Origin: a virus
IMG/VR virus record: IMGVR_UViG_3300047564_005910
Span: 48,317-112,316 of that record
Length of the DNA stretch: 64,000 bases
Reading direction: 5' to 3' (one strand)
A program made the position numbers and the translations under genes. This document shows, one piece after another, positions 1-8,945 of the stretch (position 1 is the stretch's first letter; each line of letters opens with the position of its first letter). Under the pieces are notes generated by a model. It was not told where the DNA came from. It searched no databases and saw only the letters and a program-made list of their open reading frames with translations.

Positions 1-2736
1 TGCTCTGTTTCCCTCTAAATATACCACATCGTAACTAGGGTTCATGGCAGTAACTCTTTGTATTGTAGTAGCACTGTTAAGTGGGTTAGTAGTAATTGCT
101 GAAGGTCTATTAACCCGGGTGGTCCCGTAACCTAAAGATTTTGGTAAGTAATTGTAAGCTTTTCTTTGTTGTGGTACTTCAATCATTATTCTAGTACCTG
201 CGGTAATATAATCTGTTTCAGTGTTGTATAGACCGGGCCAATACCTATTAATGTATGAAGGTATTGTCATTATTATGTTAGCAGTAATTGGCGGTATTAT
301 GCTTTGGGTTTCAAGAGAAGTAACTACATTAATACCAGAAACAGGTATATGAGCTACAAAGGTAGACAAGAACGGTGTTGTAATAGATGATAATCTCATT
401 ATTTCAAACCTATAATCTACCCCGCGAGCAGTTATATCAGGCATTATAGAACTGAGAGAGCTAACTGGTGATGTACGAGCTGAATACGATACAGAAAATG
501 TATAATTCGTTTTTAAAGACTCCCCGTTAAACGCTTCTCGGTTCCAAGTTTTTGGATACATACCAGCTGGGTAAATTTCTCTTTCTACTACCCAGTTTGT
601 TAAACCTACAAATCTTGTATCTCTCCATCTTAAGGGGGCATTTTTACTAGGACGTAAATTAAACCAGTCCCAATAATGACCGTAACGATCTTGAGACGGT
701 TTTATTAAGTATGGTGTAACGGCTACTGTTAACCAAACGTTATCTTTTCTATCAATATAGATAGAAGTAGGATTATAAATTGTTGGTAAAATAATAGTTG
801 AAAGTAGACTACCCGTTGAACTGTACTTACGAAGCTCATTATATAGGTATTCTGTATGGGTACTCCAAATATTATTTTGGCTGTCCGTATCAATTAAAGA
901 GTAAACTGATAAGTTTCTTTCTTTAAGTGGTTCGCTAACAGGTGGTGCGTCTTTATTAATAGAGGTATGTGCCGTTCTAAATAAAATGTCTCCATCTCTG
1001 TTAAGTTTTATAAGTCTTAGTTCATCATAAAAACTTACCCAAACATCTCTATTTTTATCAAGTTTTACCTGTAAGGGAGCACTACGATCAAACGGTCGTT
1101 TATTCTTGTTAAGATATCTAGGATCCGTATCAAAGTATGACATTAGGCTTATAGCTGTTAGCACTTGATGATCTTTGTTAAGACGATATATATTATTTGT
1201 GTCTGGATCTGCAACCCAATAAATTCGATCGACGGGGTCATACGCAACACTATGAGGGGTATTTAGGGTAGGGTATGCTGTTGTTTTAGAAGTAAAAGTT
1301 TTTTCTAAGTCGGTAGATTCTAACCATTCAGTTTCTAAAACTTTATCATAAATTAGCTTATTATGTACTATACTTTTATTTGTATGTGGTAAATTAAAGT
1401 TTTTATTTACGAGTTTGACCTCCGGGTTATATACATTTAAATACGTCGTATTAAAAAAGCTTGGTTTGTATGATGTTGCAGGTATCATAAGCGTTGCGCT
1501 TAATGTAACTGCTCGCTTTTCCGGTGAATATATTTTTACAGAATCGAAAGCAAACCCCGCTACAGGTAGCCCCTGTATATTGTGCTTATAAAACCGTACA
1601 GGGATGTTTGGATATTCTTCAAGTATAACTTCTTCTTTAATAAAAAAATCAATTTTAACACTGGTTGGCGTAATAGAAGACAAAGAATAATTACCCCAAA
1701 TACCCGTTAAAAACGCGCTAGATGTTTCTGCGGTTTTAATGGCTGATGATGTGTACGTATTAAACGTGTTTGTAACCTTTCTGTTTAAAGATAAGGATGG
1801 TGTATCAGAGTCTGGGTAAGAAAAATTTATTGTATCATTTTGTCGTTTTAAAATGTTAACGGGGTAATAGTCTACATTTTGTGGTGTATTTTTGTTTATT
1901 TTATAACCTTCTCTATTCCAAGCTAATGTTACTAAATACGGAATTTTTATTCCTGACCACTTTGTTTGGTAGATATTACTAATAACCGTTTCTGAAATTT
2001 TTAAGTGTGTTGGTAGGGGTTTATCCGTGTACCAAAATGTTGCTTTTTGTATGGTGTTTTGAGTGCTGTTTAAACGATCGTTTTCTTGAGTGGTAGTTTT
2101 TAATGTAGCAAAAATTACTGTTGGTTGTTCTAAATACGGATCGTTAATACCTATATCTTCAGTAAAATAAAAGTTAACTGAACCTTTATAACCAATTAAT
2201 ATATTTTCAAAATATACAGGGGTATAATTTGTGGCAGTTAATTCTGTTACAACATTACCACTTAAATCATGAAACATCCATCGAGGAATTAATTGGTTCC
2301 AGGTTGGTTTAATTGGTGCATTATACGGGATTGATCTAGAATTATCAGCATATAGGGATATAACAGGGTCTCTTCCAGTTATAGTGGTTGTAAAGCTTAC
2401 CTTTATAGGAGTATCTGTTTTTTGACCCGAACCAACAAAATAATCCGGTATGTGGTCAAAATATATTGTGTCACTTAAAAATTGACGTACACTAACAGTA
2501 ATAGTGGTGCTTTGTTGTTTATTTTCTTCGTCCCAAATAGTTAACCTAACAGTATAGGTACCACTATTAAAAAATTTATGCGTAATTTTAGGGGTATTAT
2601 GATACGAAGTACCGTCACTTATAACCCAAAGATATTTTTGTATAGAAGTATTTGTTACAGAGCGACTTTCAAATACAAATTCTGTAAAATTTGTATAGCC
2701 TGTTCTAAACTTTGTATATATAAGTGCTTGTAACAT
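1..2736 (-). CDS. Large tail/baseplate-associated protein with PKD-like and beta-propeller-like regions (3' end outside window)
   Basis: The frame is open from an ATG at 2736 to the window edge (912 codons), so the C-terminus is missing. Residues about 15-86 look like a PKD/Ig-like beta-sandwich, ending in a GTYTVRLTIWD-type strand. Residues about 480-680 carry at least three NHL/YVTN-like blades of the pattern V-x-D-x(3)-N/R-x-V/I-W-V. The gene starts 5 bases after gp6 and so belongs to the baseplate operon. Position and the adhesive-type domains suggest a virion surface or tail-fibre-attachment protein. The domain calls are by eye and the exact role is unknown. Confidence 0.6.
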   Translation of the reverse strand, partial: MLQALIYTKFRTGYTNFTEFVFESRSVTNTSIQKYLWVISDGTSYHNTPKITHKFFNSGTYTVRLTIWDEENKQQSTTITVSVRQFLSDTIYFDHIPDYFVGSGQKTDTPIKVSFTTTITGRDPVISLYADNSRSIPYNAPIKPTWNQLIPRWMFHDLSGNVVTELTATNYTPVYFENILIGYKGSVNFYFTEDIGINDPYLEQPTVIFATLKTTTQENDRLNSTQNTIQKATFWYTDKPLPTHLKISETVISNIYQTKWSGIKIPYLVTLAWNREGYKINKNTPQNVDYYPVNILKRQNDTINFSYPDSDTPSLSLNRKVTNTFNTYTSSAIKTAETSSAFLTGIWGNYSLSSITPTSVKIDFFIKEEVILEEYPNIPVRFYKHNIQGLPVAGFAFDSVKIYSPEKRAVTLSATLMIPATSYKPSFFNTTYLNVYNPEVKLVNKNFNLPHTNKSIVHNKLIYDKVLETEWLESTDLEKTFTSKTTAYPTLNTPHSVAYDPVDRIYWVADPDTNNIYRLNKDHQVLTAISLMSYFDTDPRYLNKNKRPFDRSAPLQVKLDKNRDVWVSFYDELRLIKLNRDGDILFRTAHTSINKDAPPVSEPLKERNLSVYSLIDTDSQNNIWSTHTEYLYNELRKYSSTGSLLSTIILPTIYNPTSIYIDRKDNVWLTVAVTPYLIKPSQDRYGHYWDWFNLRPSKNAPLRWRDTRFVGLTNWVVEREIYPAGMYPKTWNREAFNGESLKTNYTFSVSYSARTSPVSSLSSIMPDITARGVDYRFEIMRLSSITTPFLSTFVAHIPVSGINVVTSLETQSIIPPITANIIMTIPSYINRYWPGLYNTETDYITAGTRIMIEVPQQRKAYNYLPKSLGYGTTRVNRPSAITTNPLNSATTIQRVTAMNPSYDVVYLEGNRA

Positions 2737-2740
2737 GATT

Positions 2741-4564
2741 CTAGTATTCTAGAACTTGATACGTTATATTTTTTGTTTCAAGCTCAACTTTATTTACAAT
2801 ATAATCAATGTTGTAAAAGTACACAAACTCAAAATCTTTTACTTTATAGTTAGTACTAACAACTTGTTTATCTCTTTCCGGGTATGTTGGGTTCCAAACA
2901 AAAAACGATAAACCTGATGTAATAATTGTTTGTTCGTCTTCTGTTACTCTTTGTGTGTAAACATCAGACACCCCATCGATAGAAACGATATCACTATATA
3001 GCTGTCTTAAGTCGAGCAATTCCCCGAACATTCTACTGGATGTAAAGAAACTTTTAATAACCTCTATTACCCTATTTTTAATATAACTATCATCTATAGC
3101 TACATTTAGATCTCTTTTTATAACTAATTTACAGCTTTGTTCATTTTCTAAGTCAATATCCCCAAAAGTATTTGTTACGCCAAATGTTATAGCTTTATAA
3201 ACAGGGTCTACAAAAACAATTTCTGAGGTTGAAGTTTTACGTTCTTGTAATGCATCGATTATTAATTGTTTTAAACTAGGTTGTACAAAGTTAACTGTAC
3301 CGTTTTGTAGTCTTGGGGCTAATAAGATATAAATGTTGTTAAAATTACATGAATCTGCAAAATAAATTTGATTAAAAAGCGGTCTATCGGTTTTATCTAA
3401 ATCTTGTAACCCGATATCTTTATAGTACTTCAAATACGTTGTTAGGTAGGTCCAGTTGTTTATAACTTTTACATCCGTTAAGAGGTAAGAGTATCTTTCT
3501 CTTATAAAAGATTCATAATCAGTTAGAGAGACAAGTCTGTTAGCAGACCGAAAACTTTTTGGTGCGTTTGTACGAATTTCTTCAACGTCTTCTGCAGATG
3601 AAAATGGAGTCGATCCTTGCGGGTTTGATAGAATAAAGTTATTTGCTAAATTTGAATTTAAGCTATTAAGTTGTTGTTTTTGGGTGTCATTGTATACCTG
3701 ATTAAACAACGGGGTATTAAAGATGTTTAATGATGTTTGGCGTAATGCGTAAGGACCGACCTCACCTAATTTACCGGTGCTTGCTAAATAATAAACCTGT
3801 ACAATATCTCCTTCGTTTAGTTTATTACCGTATATGCTATTACCAAATTTTAATTCTATTTGTTTATATTCGTTTACTCTTGGTTCGAATACCATAGACG
3901 TATTTGTTTCGTAAAAAATGTTAGCAGTACGTTCATATTTTATATATGAATTTTGAGCTTTAGGTTTTATATAAACGTCTAAATTATTGTAATCAACAAT
4001 ATCTTTAGTATTAATTACAAACGTTTCAAAATTTTCCCCTGTAGCTACAAACGCTGGGTGTTCAATCCAAGTACCTTCAAATAAAAGTTTACGTCGGGAT
4101 AAGTCTTCTAAATAAACAACTCCTTCTTGTGGTTTGTAAAAATTTACATCTTCAACAAACGAATAACGAGTACGGTTTGTAAAAACATAACTATAACGAG
4201 GTATAGTGTAGCTACCTATAGGTAAAAAGCTTTTAGCTGATGCTTCAAAAGAAAGAGTTGCTGTCTGATCCCCTACAGGTTTGTAATTAATAAGTTTTAC
4301 AATACGATTTATATTTTCATATAACTCCGCTTCAGAAAACAATGTTTCGGTGGAAGTTTTATTTAGGTAATATATTAATGTATGATAAGAATACGATATG
4401 ATATCAATAATTGAAGCAAGATTACTACCTATATAGTTTTGATCTGTAAAATTACTGTTTTCACTTAATCTGTCTATGATTAACTGTCTTAATGATAGAG
4501 CGTCAAACGCAGCGTAGCCGTTTTTAGGGATTGTAAAGTCTGATTGTATTTGCTGATCTTTCAT
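2741..4564 (-). CDS. 6: Baseplate wedge protein gp6 (baseplate J-like)
   Basis: At 607 residues this is close to T4 gp6 (about 660). It is recognised by its overall gp6/J-like sequence character, including a stretch of the type NRLVSLTDYESFIRERYS near residue 345 that is typical of baseplate J-like proteins, and by lying directly after gp25 as in T4-type phages. In T4, gp6 dimers form the inner ring of the baseplate wedge and help drive the hexagon-to-star change. It starts 5 bases after the gp25 stop and is followed after 4 bases by the PKD/propeller gene, so the three are probably co-transcribed. Confidence 0.85.
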   Translation of the reverse strand: MKDQQIQSDFTIPKNGYAAFDALSLRQLIIDRLSENSNFTDQNYIGSNLASIIDIISYSYHTLIYYLNKTSTETLFSEAELYENINRIVKLINYKPVGDQTATLSFEASAKSFLPIGSYTIPRYSYVFTNRTRYSFVEDVNFYKPQEGVVYLEDLSRRKLLFEGTWIEHPAFVATGENFETFVINTKDIVDYNNLDVYIKPKAQNSYIKYERTANIFYETNTSMVFEPRVNEYKQIELKFGNSIYGNKLNEGDIVQVYYLASTGKLGEVGPYALRQTSLNIFNTPLFNQVYNDTQKQQLNSLNSNLANNFILSNPQGSTPFSSAEDVEEIRTNAPKSFRSANRLVSLTDYESFIRERYSYLLTDVKVINNWTYLTTYLKYYKDIGLQDLDKTDRPLFNQIYFADSCNFNNIYILLAPRLQNGTVNFVQPSLKQLIIDALQERKTSTSEIVFVDPVYKAITFGVTNTFGDIDLENEQSCKLVIKRDLNVAIDDSYIKNRVIEVIKSFFTSSRMFGELLDLRQLYSDIVSIDGVSDVYTQRVTEDEQTIITSGLSFFVWNPTYPERDKQVVSTNYKVKDFEFVYFYNIDYIVNKVELETKNITYQVLEY

Positions 4565-4569
4565 GTTTG

Positions 4570-5067
4570 TTATTTGTTACGAGATGTAGGTATAGAAATT
4601 ATTGATTGACGTTTTAAGTCAAAGTTATAAAGTGTTTCAAAATTGGTTCTAAGTACAGGTATTTCTAAAAATATTGATATTATATAAGCATTTTCATCAG
4701 GCTTACCATCTACTATTATTTTTCTTACAATAACTCTTGGTTCAAATTTTTTAATAGCTGTGTGCATTTTGTTACCTATCATTTGAGCTGTTGTTTCAGT
4801 TATAGGTTCGAACAAAAACTGATATAAATCTAAGCCATATTCCGGAAACAAGAATCTTTGTCCCGGTAGAGTATTGAAAAGATTTGTTAGAGAGTTAATA
4901 ATAGCTTTTGTATCAAAACTAGCTTGAATATCGGAACCAGGAACCGAGTTTTCGAAGCCCGGTTGTATTATTTTTGTTTGAGAAACATCTAAGGTTAAAT
5001 CTTTATAAAAGAAGTCCGTATTGATCTCGGTTGCTATTTTTTCAAGAGTCTGTATTTTGATAGCCAT
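4570..5067 (-). CDS. 25: Baseplate wedge protein gp25
   Basis: This 165-residue protein has the gp25/GPW-like fold signature: a block of the type IINSLTNLFNTLPGQRFLFPEYGLDL (residues about 55-80) followed by a segment on fitting the end of the chain into the sheath-like core. T4 gp25 is 132 residues, and the extra length here is mostly N-terminal. In T4 it joins the wedge and nucleates the tail sheath. It is the first gene of the gp25-gp6 operon. A CTAAATA late-promoter-like box lies 10 bases upstream, back-to-back with the box of the divergent gene at 5115. Confidence 0.85.
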   Translation of the reverse strand: MAIKIQTLEKIATEINTDFFYKDLTLDVSQTKIIQPGFENSVPGSDIQASFDTKAIINSLTNLFNTLPGQRFLFPEYGLDLYQFLFEPITETTAQMIGNKMHTAIKKFEPRVIVRKIIVDGKPDENAYIISIFLEIPVLRTNFETLYNFDLKRQSIISIPTSRNK

Positions 5068-5077
5068 TTTACACTAT

Positions 5078-5084
5078 TATTTAG
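5078..5084 (-). promoter_or_regulatory. Late-promoter-like box upstream of gp25
   Basis: Read on the minus strand the bases are CTAAATA, one mismatch from the T4 late consensus TATAAATA recognised through gp55. The box ends 10 bases before the gp25 start. Its position is seen; its function is inferred from the repeated occurrence of this box before other late genes here. Confidence 0.4.
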
Positions 5085-5095
5085 GGCTAGAACAC

Positions 5096-5102
5096 ATAAA
5101 TA
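5096..5102 (+). promoter_or_regulatory. Late-promoter-like box upstream of the 5115 gene
   Basis: ATAAATA preceded by C. A T4-type late promoter would start transcription about 6 bases downstream, near 5108. This would remove the ATG at 5106 and favours the ATG at 5115. It forms a compact divergent promoter pair with the gp25 box. Confidence 0.5.
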
Positions 5103-5114
5103 ATAATGATTCAC

Positions 5115-5669
5115 ATGGAAACACAATTTAATCTTTTATACGAGAATTTACTAGAACGTTATCAACAAGGTGGGTATCTAATCGGGGATCGTGTTAGATT
5201 TCGCAAAGATTGTCTTAATCTTGAGTTCTTTAAAGGTAAGGCTAAAGGGTTTATTGATTTAATAAGAAGTTGTATGGATGAAAACTTTGATCTTAATTTA
5301 AGAATTAGTGCTCTAAAAAGTATTTACCCTACAACAACCCAAAACTATCGCGGCGGGACTGAATCTCCAGATTGTGTCTACGCTGATGTAATAATAGAGT
5401 ACGCCCCTGGTTTATATCGCAACCCGATGACAGTACCTATTGAATCGTTTGAATTAATGGAAGATGGCGTTAATACAGGGCCAGTACCTGATAGTATTAA
5501 GCGTAAAGGAGATATCGATATTAAACCAGTACCGGTTAGTACAAAAGGTACAGAAAATTTTGAAGTAAATCTCACTAACAAAAATACACAATTGCCAGGG
5601 GGTAGTAGATACAACGATTCAAAGCCATCGGCTAATTGGAAACCTCTTCCAAAGAATAAAAAGCACTAA
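5115..5669 (+). CDS. Unknown late-type protein, possibly head-targeted
   Basis: About 184 residues, no recognised family. An in-frame ATG at 5106 is also possible; 5115 is preferred because the late-promoter box at 5096-5102 would start the transcript near 5108. The N-terminus (METQFNLLYENLLERY) is an amphipathic segment with two L-x-E steps, similar to the capsid-targeting-like leaders of the plus-strand cluster at 53.9-62.2 kb. The middle looks like a compact beta domain with an SH3-like feel (GDRVRFRKD). The C-terminal 50 residues are polar and probably disordered. It faces away from gp25. Confidence 0.6.
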   Translation: METQFNLLYENLLERYQQGGYLIGDRVRFRKDCLNLEFFKGKAKGFIDLIRSCMDENFDLNLRISALKSIYPTTTQNYRGGTESPDCVYADVIIEYAPGLYRNPMTVPIESFELMEDGVNTGPVPDSIKRKGDIDIKPVPVSTKGTENFEVNLTNKNTQLPGGSRYNDSKPSANWKPLPKNKKH

Positions 5670-5724
5670 TATTTGTAGCAATTCTAGCTTTTGTGGCTAA
5701 ACTGGCATAAATTAATTTACATTT

Positions 5725-7713
5725 ATGGCTACATACGTTTCTGATCTTTTACCCGAACCATTTTTAAAGCAGTACCAAGATAAAACACCACCATGGGGTT
5801 TTAATGGGTTAGGTTATATAGTGTATAAAAGAACATACGCTCGTAAATTAGAGGGTACAGATCAAACGGAAGAATGGTGGCAGACAGTGGCTCGTTGTAT
5901 TAATGGAGCACAAGAAATTGGAGCTGATTATACTCAGGCTGAAGCACAAAGGTTATACGACCTTATTTTTAATCTTAAATGCAATTTTGCAGGGCGTATG
6001 CTTTGGCAGCTTGGTACAGAGACTGTAAAAAAGTTTGGTGCTAATTCATTACTGAATTGCTGGTATGTATCTATTAATGACCCAAAGACTTTTCTTTTTA
6101 TATTTGAAAACTTAATGCTTGGTGGTGGTGTTGGCTTCTCTATTCGTAGAGAAGATATTCATGAACTACCTAAGATTAAAAAAGGAGTAACTGTAGAACA
6201 TCAATGTACTAAAGACGCAGATTTTATTGTACCTGATTCTCGTTCAGGGTGGGTTGAATTACTTCGTAAGGTGCTAGAGGCATATTATAATACCGGTAAA
6301 TCATTTTCTTATTCCACTATTCTCATAAGAGGGGCCGGTGAAAGAATAACCGGTTTTGGTGGAACAGCATCTGGACCGGGTATTTTAATTGAAGGTATCG
6401 GTAAAATTTCTCAAATACTTCAACAAAGAGAAGGTAAAAAACTTCGCTCTACCGATGTATTAGATATCTGTAATATAATTGGTTCGATTGTAGTTGCTGG
6501 AAACGTAAGACGCTCAGCACAAATAGCTTTAGGTGACCCTGATGATTATCTCTATCTTAGAGCTAAAAACTGGTCATTAGGTAATATTCCAAACTGGAGA
6601 GCTATGTCTAATAACACGATATATGCCGATGACTTTTCCCATATTTCTAGTGAAATATGGTCTAACGGTTACGTAACTGATAAAGAAACAGGGTTTGCAA
6701 AAGGGGAACCGTATGGATTCTTTAATTTGCCTTTATCTCAAAAATATGGCCGCCTTAAAGACGGGCAAATGAAAAAGTCTAAACTTTATCCTACTGATGA
6801 AGATAATGTTTTGGGTACTAATCCTTGTGCAGAAATTTCATTAAATTCCTATGAATGTTGCAACCTTTCAGAACTTTATCTAAACAATATTACTTCTGCA
6901 GAAGAGTTGGTAGAATGCGCAACACTTCTTTATAAAACACAAAAAGCAACTGCGGCAATGCCGTTTATACACGACGAAACAAATAAAATCGTTCATAAAA
7001 ACATGAGATTGGGTCTCGGTGTTACAGGTATTTGTCAGTGTACTGATGAAAAAATAGAGTGGTTAGACAAAGGGTACGAAGCTTTACGTAAGTTTGATAA
7101 AGAATGGTCTAAACACAAGGGATACCCTGAATCTATTAAGTTAACCACTGTTAAACCTTCAGGTACTCTATCCCTTCTTGCAGGGTCAACACCCGGGGTA
7201 CACCCGGCTTATTCGCCATTTTATATTCGCCGAGTAAGAATGGGATCTGGGGATAAACTTGTAAATATCTGTCGAGATCTTGGGTATCATGTTGAATTTG
7301 TTCGTGGCTTTGATGGTAAAGAAGATCATTCGACCATAGTTGTTGAGTTTCCGTGTTATGCGGGCGGTAATTGTGTTGTAGCTAAAAATATGACCGCAGT
7401 ACAGCAGCTTGACCTTGTTAAAAAACTTCAAACTTACTGGTCTGATAATGCCGTATCAGTAACTGTATATTACAGACAGGATGAACTTGAAGAAATTAAA
7501 GCTTGGTTGGAAGTAAATTATGAAACATCAATAAAATCAGTTTCATTTTTACTACACAACGAACACGGGTTTGCTCAAGCCCCGTACGAAGAAATAACTG
7601 AAGAAGAGTATAATAAGTCTGTTGAGAGGGTTAAATCAATAACTACAATCAATATCGGGCAAGGGGAAATTGAAAGTATGGAATGTGTTGGCGGGGTTTG
7701 CCCTATTAAATAG
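5725..7713 (+). CDS. nrdJ: Class II (adenosylcobalamin-dependent) ribonucleoside-triphosphate reductase
   Basis: This 662-residue protein makes deoxynucleotides from ribonucleotides using a B12-derived radical. It matches the monomeric Lactobacillus leichmannii-type enzyme (739 residues). Visible residues are: active-site C112 in NCW; the radical-site loop NPCAE with C368 and E370; the second redox cysteine C379, at the same 11-residue spacing as in the known enzyme; and a C-terminal C654-x4-C659 pair that would re-reduce the active site. It sits with dUTPase and gp44, consistent with dNTP supply for replication. T4 itself uses class I NrdA/NrdB. The 3' end overlaps the convergent gene at 7706-8209. 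Confidence 0.93.
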   Translation: MATYVSDLLPEPFLKQYQDKTPPWGFNGLGYIVYKRTYARKLEGTDQTEEWWQTVARCINGAQEIGADYTQAEAQRLYDLIFNLKCNFAGRMLWQLGTETVKKFGANSLLNCWYVSINDPKTFLFIFENLMLGGGVGFSIRREDIHELPKIKKGVTVEHQCTKDADFIVPDSRSGWVELLRKVLEAYYNTGKSFSYSTILIRGAGERITGFGGTASGPGILIEGIGKISQILQQREGKKLRSTDVLDICNIIGSIVVAGNVRRSAQIALGDPDDYLYLRAKNWSLGNIPNWRAMSNNTIYADDFSHISSEIWSNGYVTDKETGFAKGEPYGFFNLPLSQKYGRLKDGQMKKSKLYPTDEDNVLGTNPCAEISLNSYECCNLSELYLNNITSAEELVECATLLYKTQKATAAMPFIHDETNKIVHKNMRLGLGVTGICQCTDEKIEWLDKGYEALRKFDKEWSKHKGYPESIKLTTVKPSGTLSLLAGSTPGVHPAYSPFYIRRVRMGSGDKLVNICRDLGYHVEFVRGFDGKEDHSTIVVEFPCYAGGNCVVAKNMTAVQQLDLVKKLQTYWSDNAVSVTVYYRQDELEEIKAWLEVNYETSIKSVSFLLHNEHGFAQAPYEEITEEEYNKSVERVKSITTINIGQGEIESMECVGGVCPIK

Positions 7714-8209
7714 TTTCTTCGCTAATAACTTCACTATCTAAAATAGTTATAGGCTCAACTTCTTTTTCAGCTTCTAATAACTGTTTAATAATTTCTTCCC
7801 GGGAAGCGATTAAAACATTTGTATTATTAGTAACATTATTATTTGGTAACATACCAGCAACCGCTTTACGGCCTGCTATATCAATTTCTTTTAATTCTCT
7901 ATCGGTTTTTGCTTTCTTGTTTTGTAGATTAATACGATTTAACGCTTCCAATGCTTTAGTTGTCGAAGATATAAGTTCTGATAAGGCTGCTATTTCATCA
8001 GGGTTTTGTCCTTGTACTATAAAATCTTTTAAATCTTCTACCGCCCCTAAGCCTGAGTTAATTAACTTACTGGCTTTTTTAAGTATAAATTCGTTTATAT
8101 TTTCGTCTGTTAAATCGTTATTTTGTTCTGCTCTAACAGGTTTTTGAGTATTTGTCGGTAACTGAAAACTAGACAATTCATCTAGTAATGTGTTTAAATC
8201 ATCTGACAT
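7706..8209 (-). CDS. 16: Probable terminase small subunit (gp16-like)
   Basis: A 167-residue, mostly helical, acidic protein. The central part (about residues 40-110) has the pattern of a long helix, an I-N-x-G-L-x-A-V/I-x-x-L segment, then a second long helix ending in L-x-x-I/L-N-x-Q-x-K. This resembles the small-terminase gp16 of marine T4-like phages, which rings the DNA end and regulates gp17. The match is by pattern only. It is 16 kb from gp17, whereas in T4 gene 16 adjoins gene 17. It overlaps the end of nrdJ tail-to-tail by 8 bases. Alternative: an unrelated coiled-coil virion protein. Confidence 0.5.
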   Translation of the reverse strand: MSDDLNTLLDELSSFQLPTNTQKPVRAEQNNDLTDENINEFILKKASKLINSGLGAVEDLKDFIVQGQNPDEIAALSELISSTTKALEALNRINLQNKKAKTDRELKEIDIAGRKAVAGMLPNNNVTNNTNVLIASREEIIKQLLEAEKEVEPITILDSEVISEETI

Positions 8210-8266
8210 AAAATTAATTAAGGTAAAAGTTGAATCTTTTATACAAGGTTGTATAATATATAAATT

Positions 8267-8434
8267 ATGGAAATTATAGTCAACACCTTATATGGTACTT
8301 ATATTGTACCAGCAAGTAAAGCAGATCAATTAGTAGCGTGGCTGCAACAAAACGCTGTGAAGCAAGGTCAGCAACCTATCGGTGAAATAAAACAAGACGG
8401 AAATTACTTAGGTAAACAGCTTATTAATGAATAA
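8267..8434 (+). CDS. 55-residue protein translationally coupled to dUTPase
   Basis: Starts at ATG 8267 and ends with TAA at 8432-8434; the dUTPase ATG at 8427 lies inside its end, so the two are probably translated together. The sequence begins MEIIVNTLYGTYIVPASKAD and looks like a small alpha/beta domain with an amphipathic helix (about residues 16-31). No family recognised. Its overlap with dut, normal codon use and proper start make it a likely real gene. Confidence 0.6.
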   Translation: MEIIVNTLYGTYIVPASKADQLVAWLQQNAVKQGQQPIGEIKQDGNYLGKQLINE

Positions 8435-8930
8435 TTCATTTACAACATATACATCTCCACAATACGATCCTAAATCGTTAGATCTTAGTAGTTGGAAAAT
8501 AAAGTTTTTAAAAACACATACAGACGCTATTTTACCAGAAAGAAAGCATGACGATACGTTTACCGGGGATAGCGGATACGACGTAACAGCGGTAGAAGAT
8601 AAAATTATTCCTGCAAGAGGAGCAGCTATCGTCGAGGTTGGCCTAAAGTTAGCTTATGTTCCTCCTGGTTTGTGGATACGGGTAGAAAGTAGATCCGGGC
8701 TGCAATTTAAACACGGAATATCTGCTTTTAACGGTATTATTGATAACTCATATCGTGGGGATTGCGGTATTCGTTTAATAAACAATAGCGACAAAGACTA
8801 TGAAGTAAAAAAGGGTGACCGTATAGCTCAATTTGTAGTCTATACTTTAGTAGCTCCGCAAACAGACTGGGCAGAAGAAGTACAAGAAACTGTGCGCGGG
8901 GAAAAAGGTTTTGGAAGTAGCGGTCGTTGA
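8427..8930 (+). CDS. dut: dUTP diphosphatase (trimeric)
   Basis: Hydrolyses dUTP to dUMP and pyrophosphate, keeping uracil out of DNA and feeding dTMP synthesis. All five motifs of the trimeric family are visible in 167 residues: DSGYD (48-52), ESRSGL (87-92), GIIDNSYRG (103-111, with the catalytic D), GDRIAQ (130-135) and the glycine-rich C-terminal arm RGEKGFGSSGR (157-167). An N-terminal extension of about 25 residues precedes the core. It overlaps the 55-residue gene and lies 15 bases before gp44. Confidence 0.95.
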   Translation: MNNSFTTYTSPQYDPKSLDLSSWKIKFLKTHTDAILPERKHDDTFTGDSGYDVTAVEDKIIPARGAAIVEVGLKLAYVPPGLWIRVESRSGLQFKHGISAFNGIIDNSYRGDCGIRLINNSDKDYEVKKGDRIAQFVVYTLVAPQTDWAEEVQETVRGEKGFGSSGR

Positions 8931-8945
8931 TAGTATAATACAACT

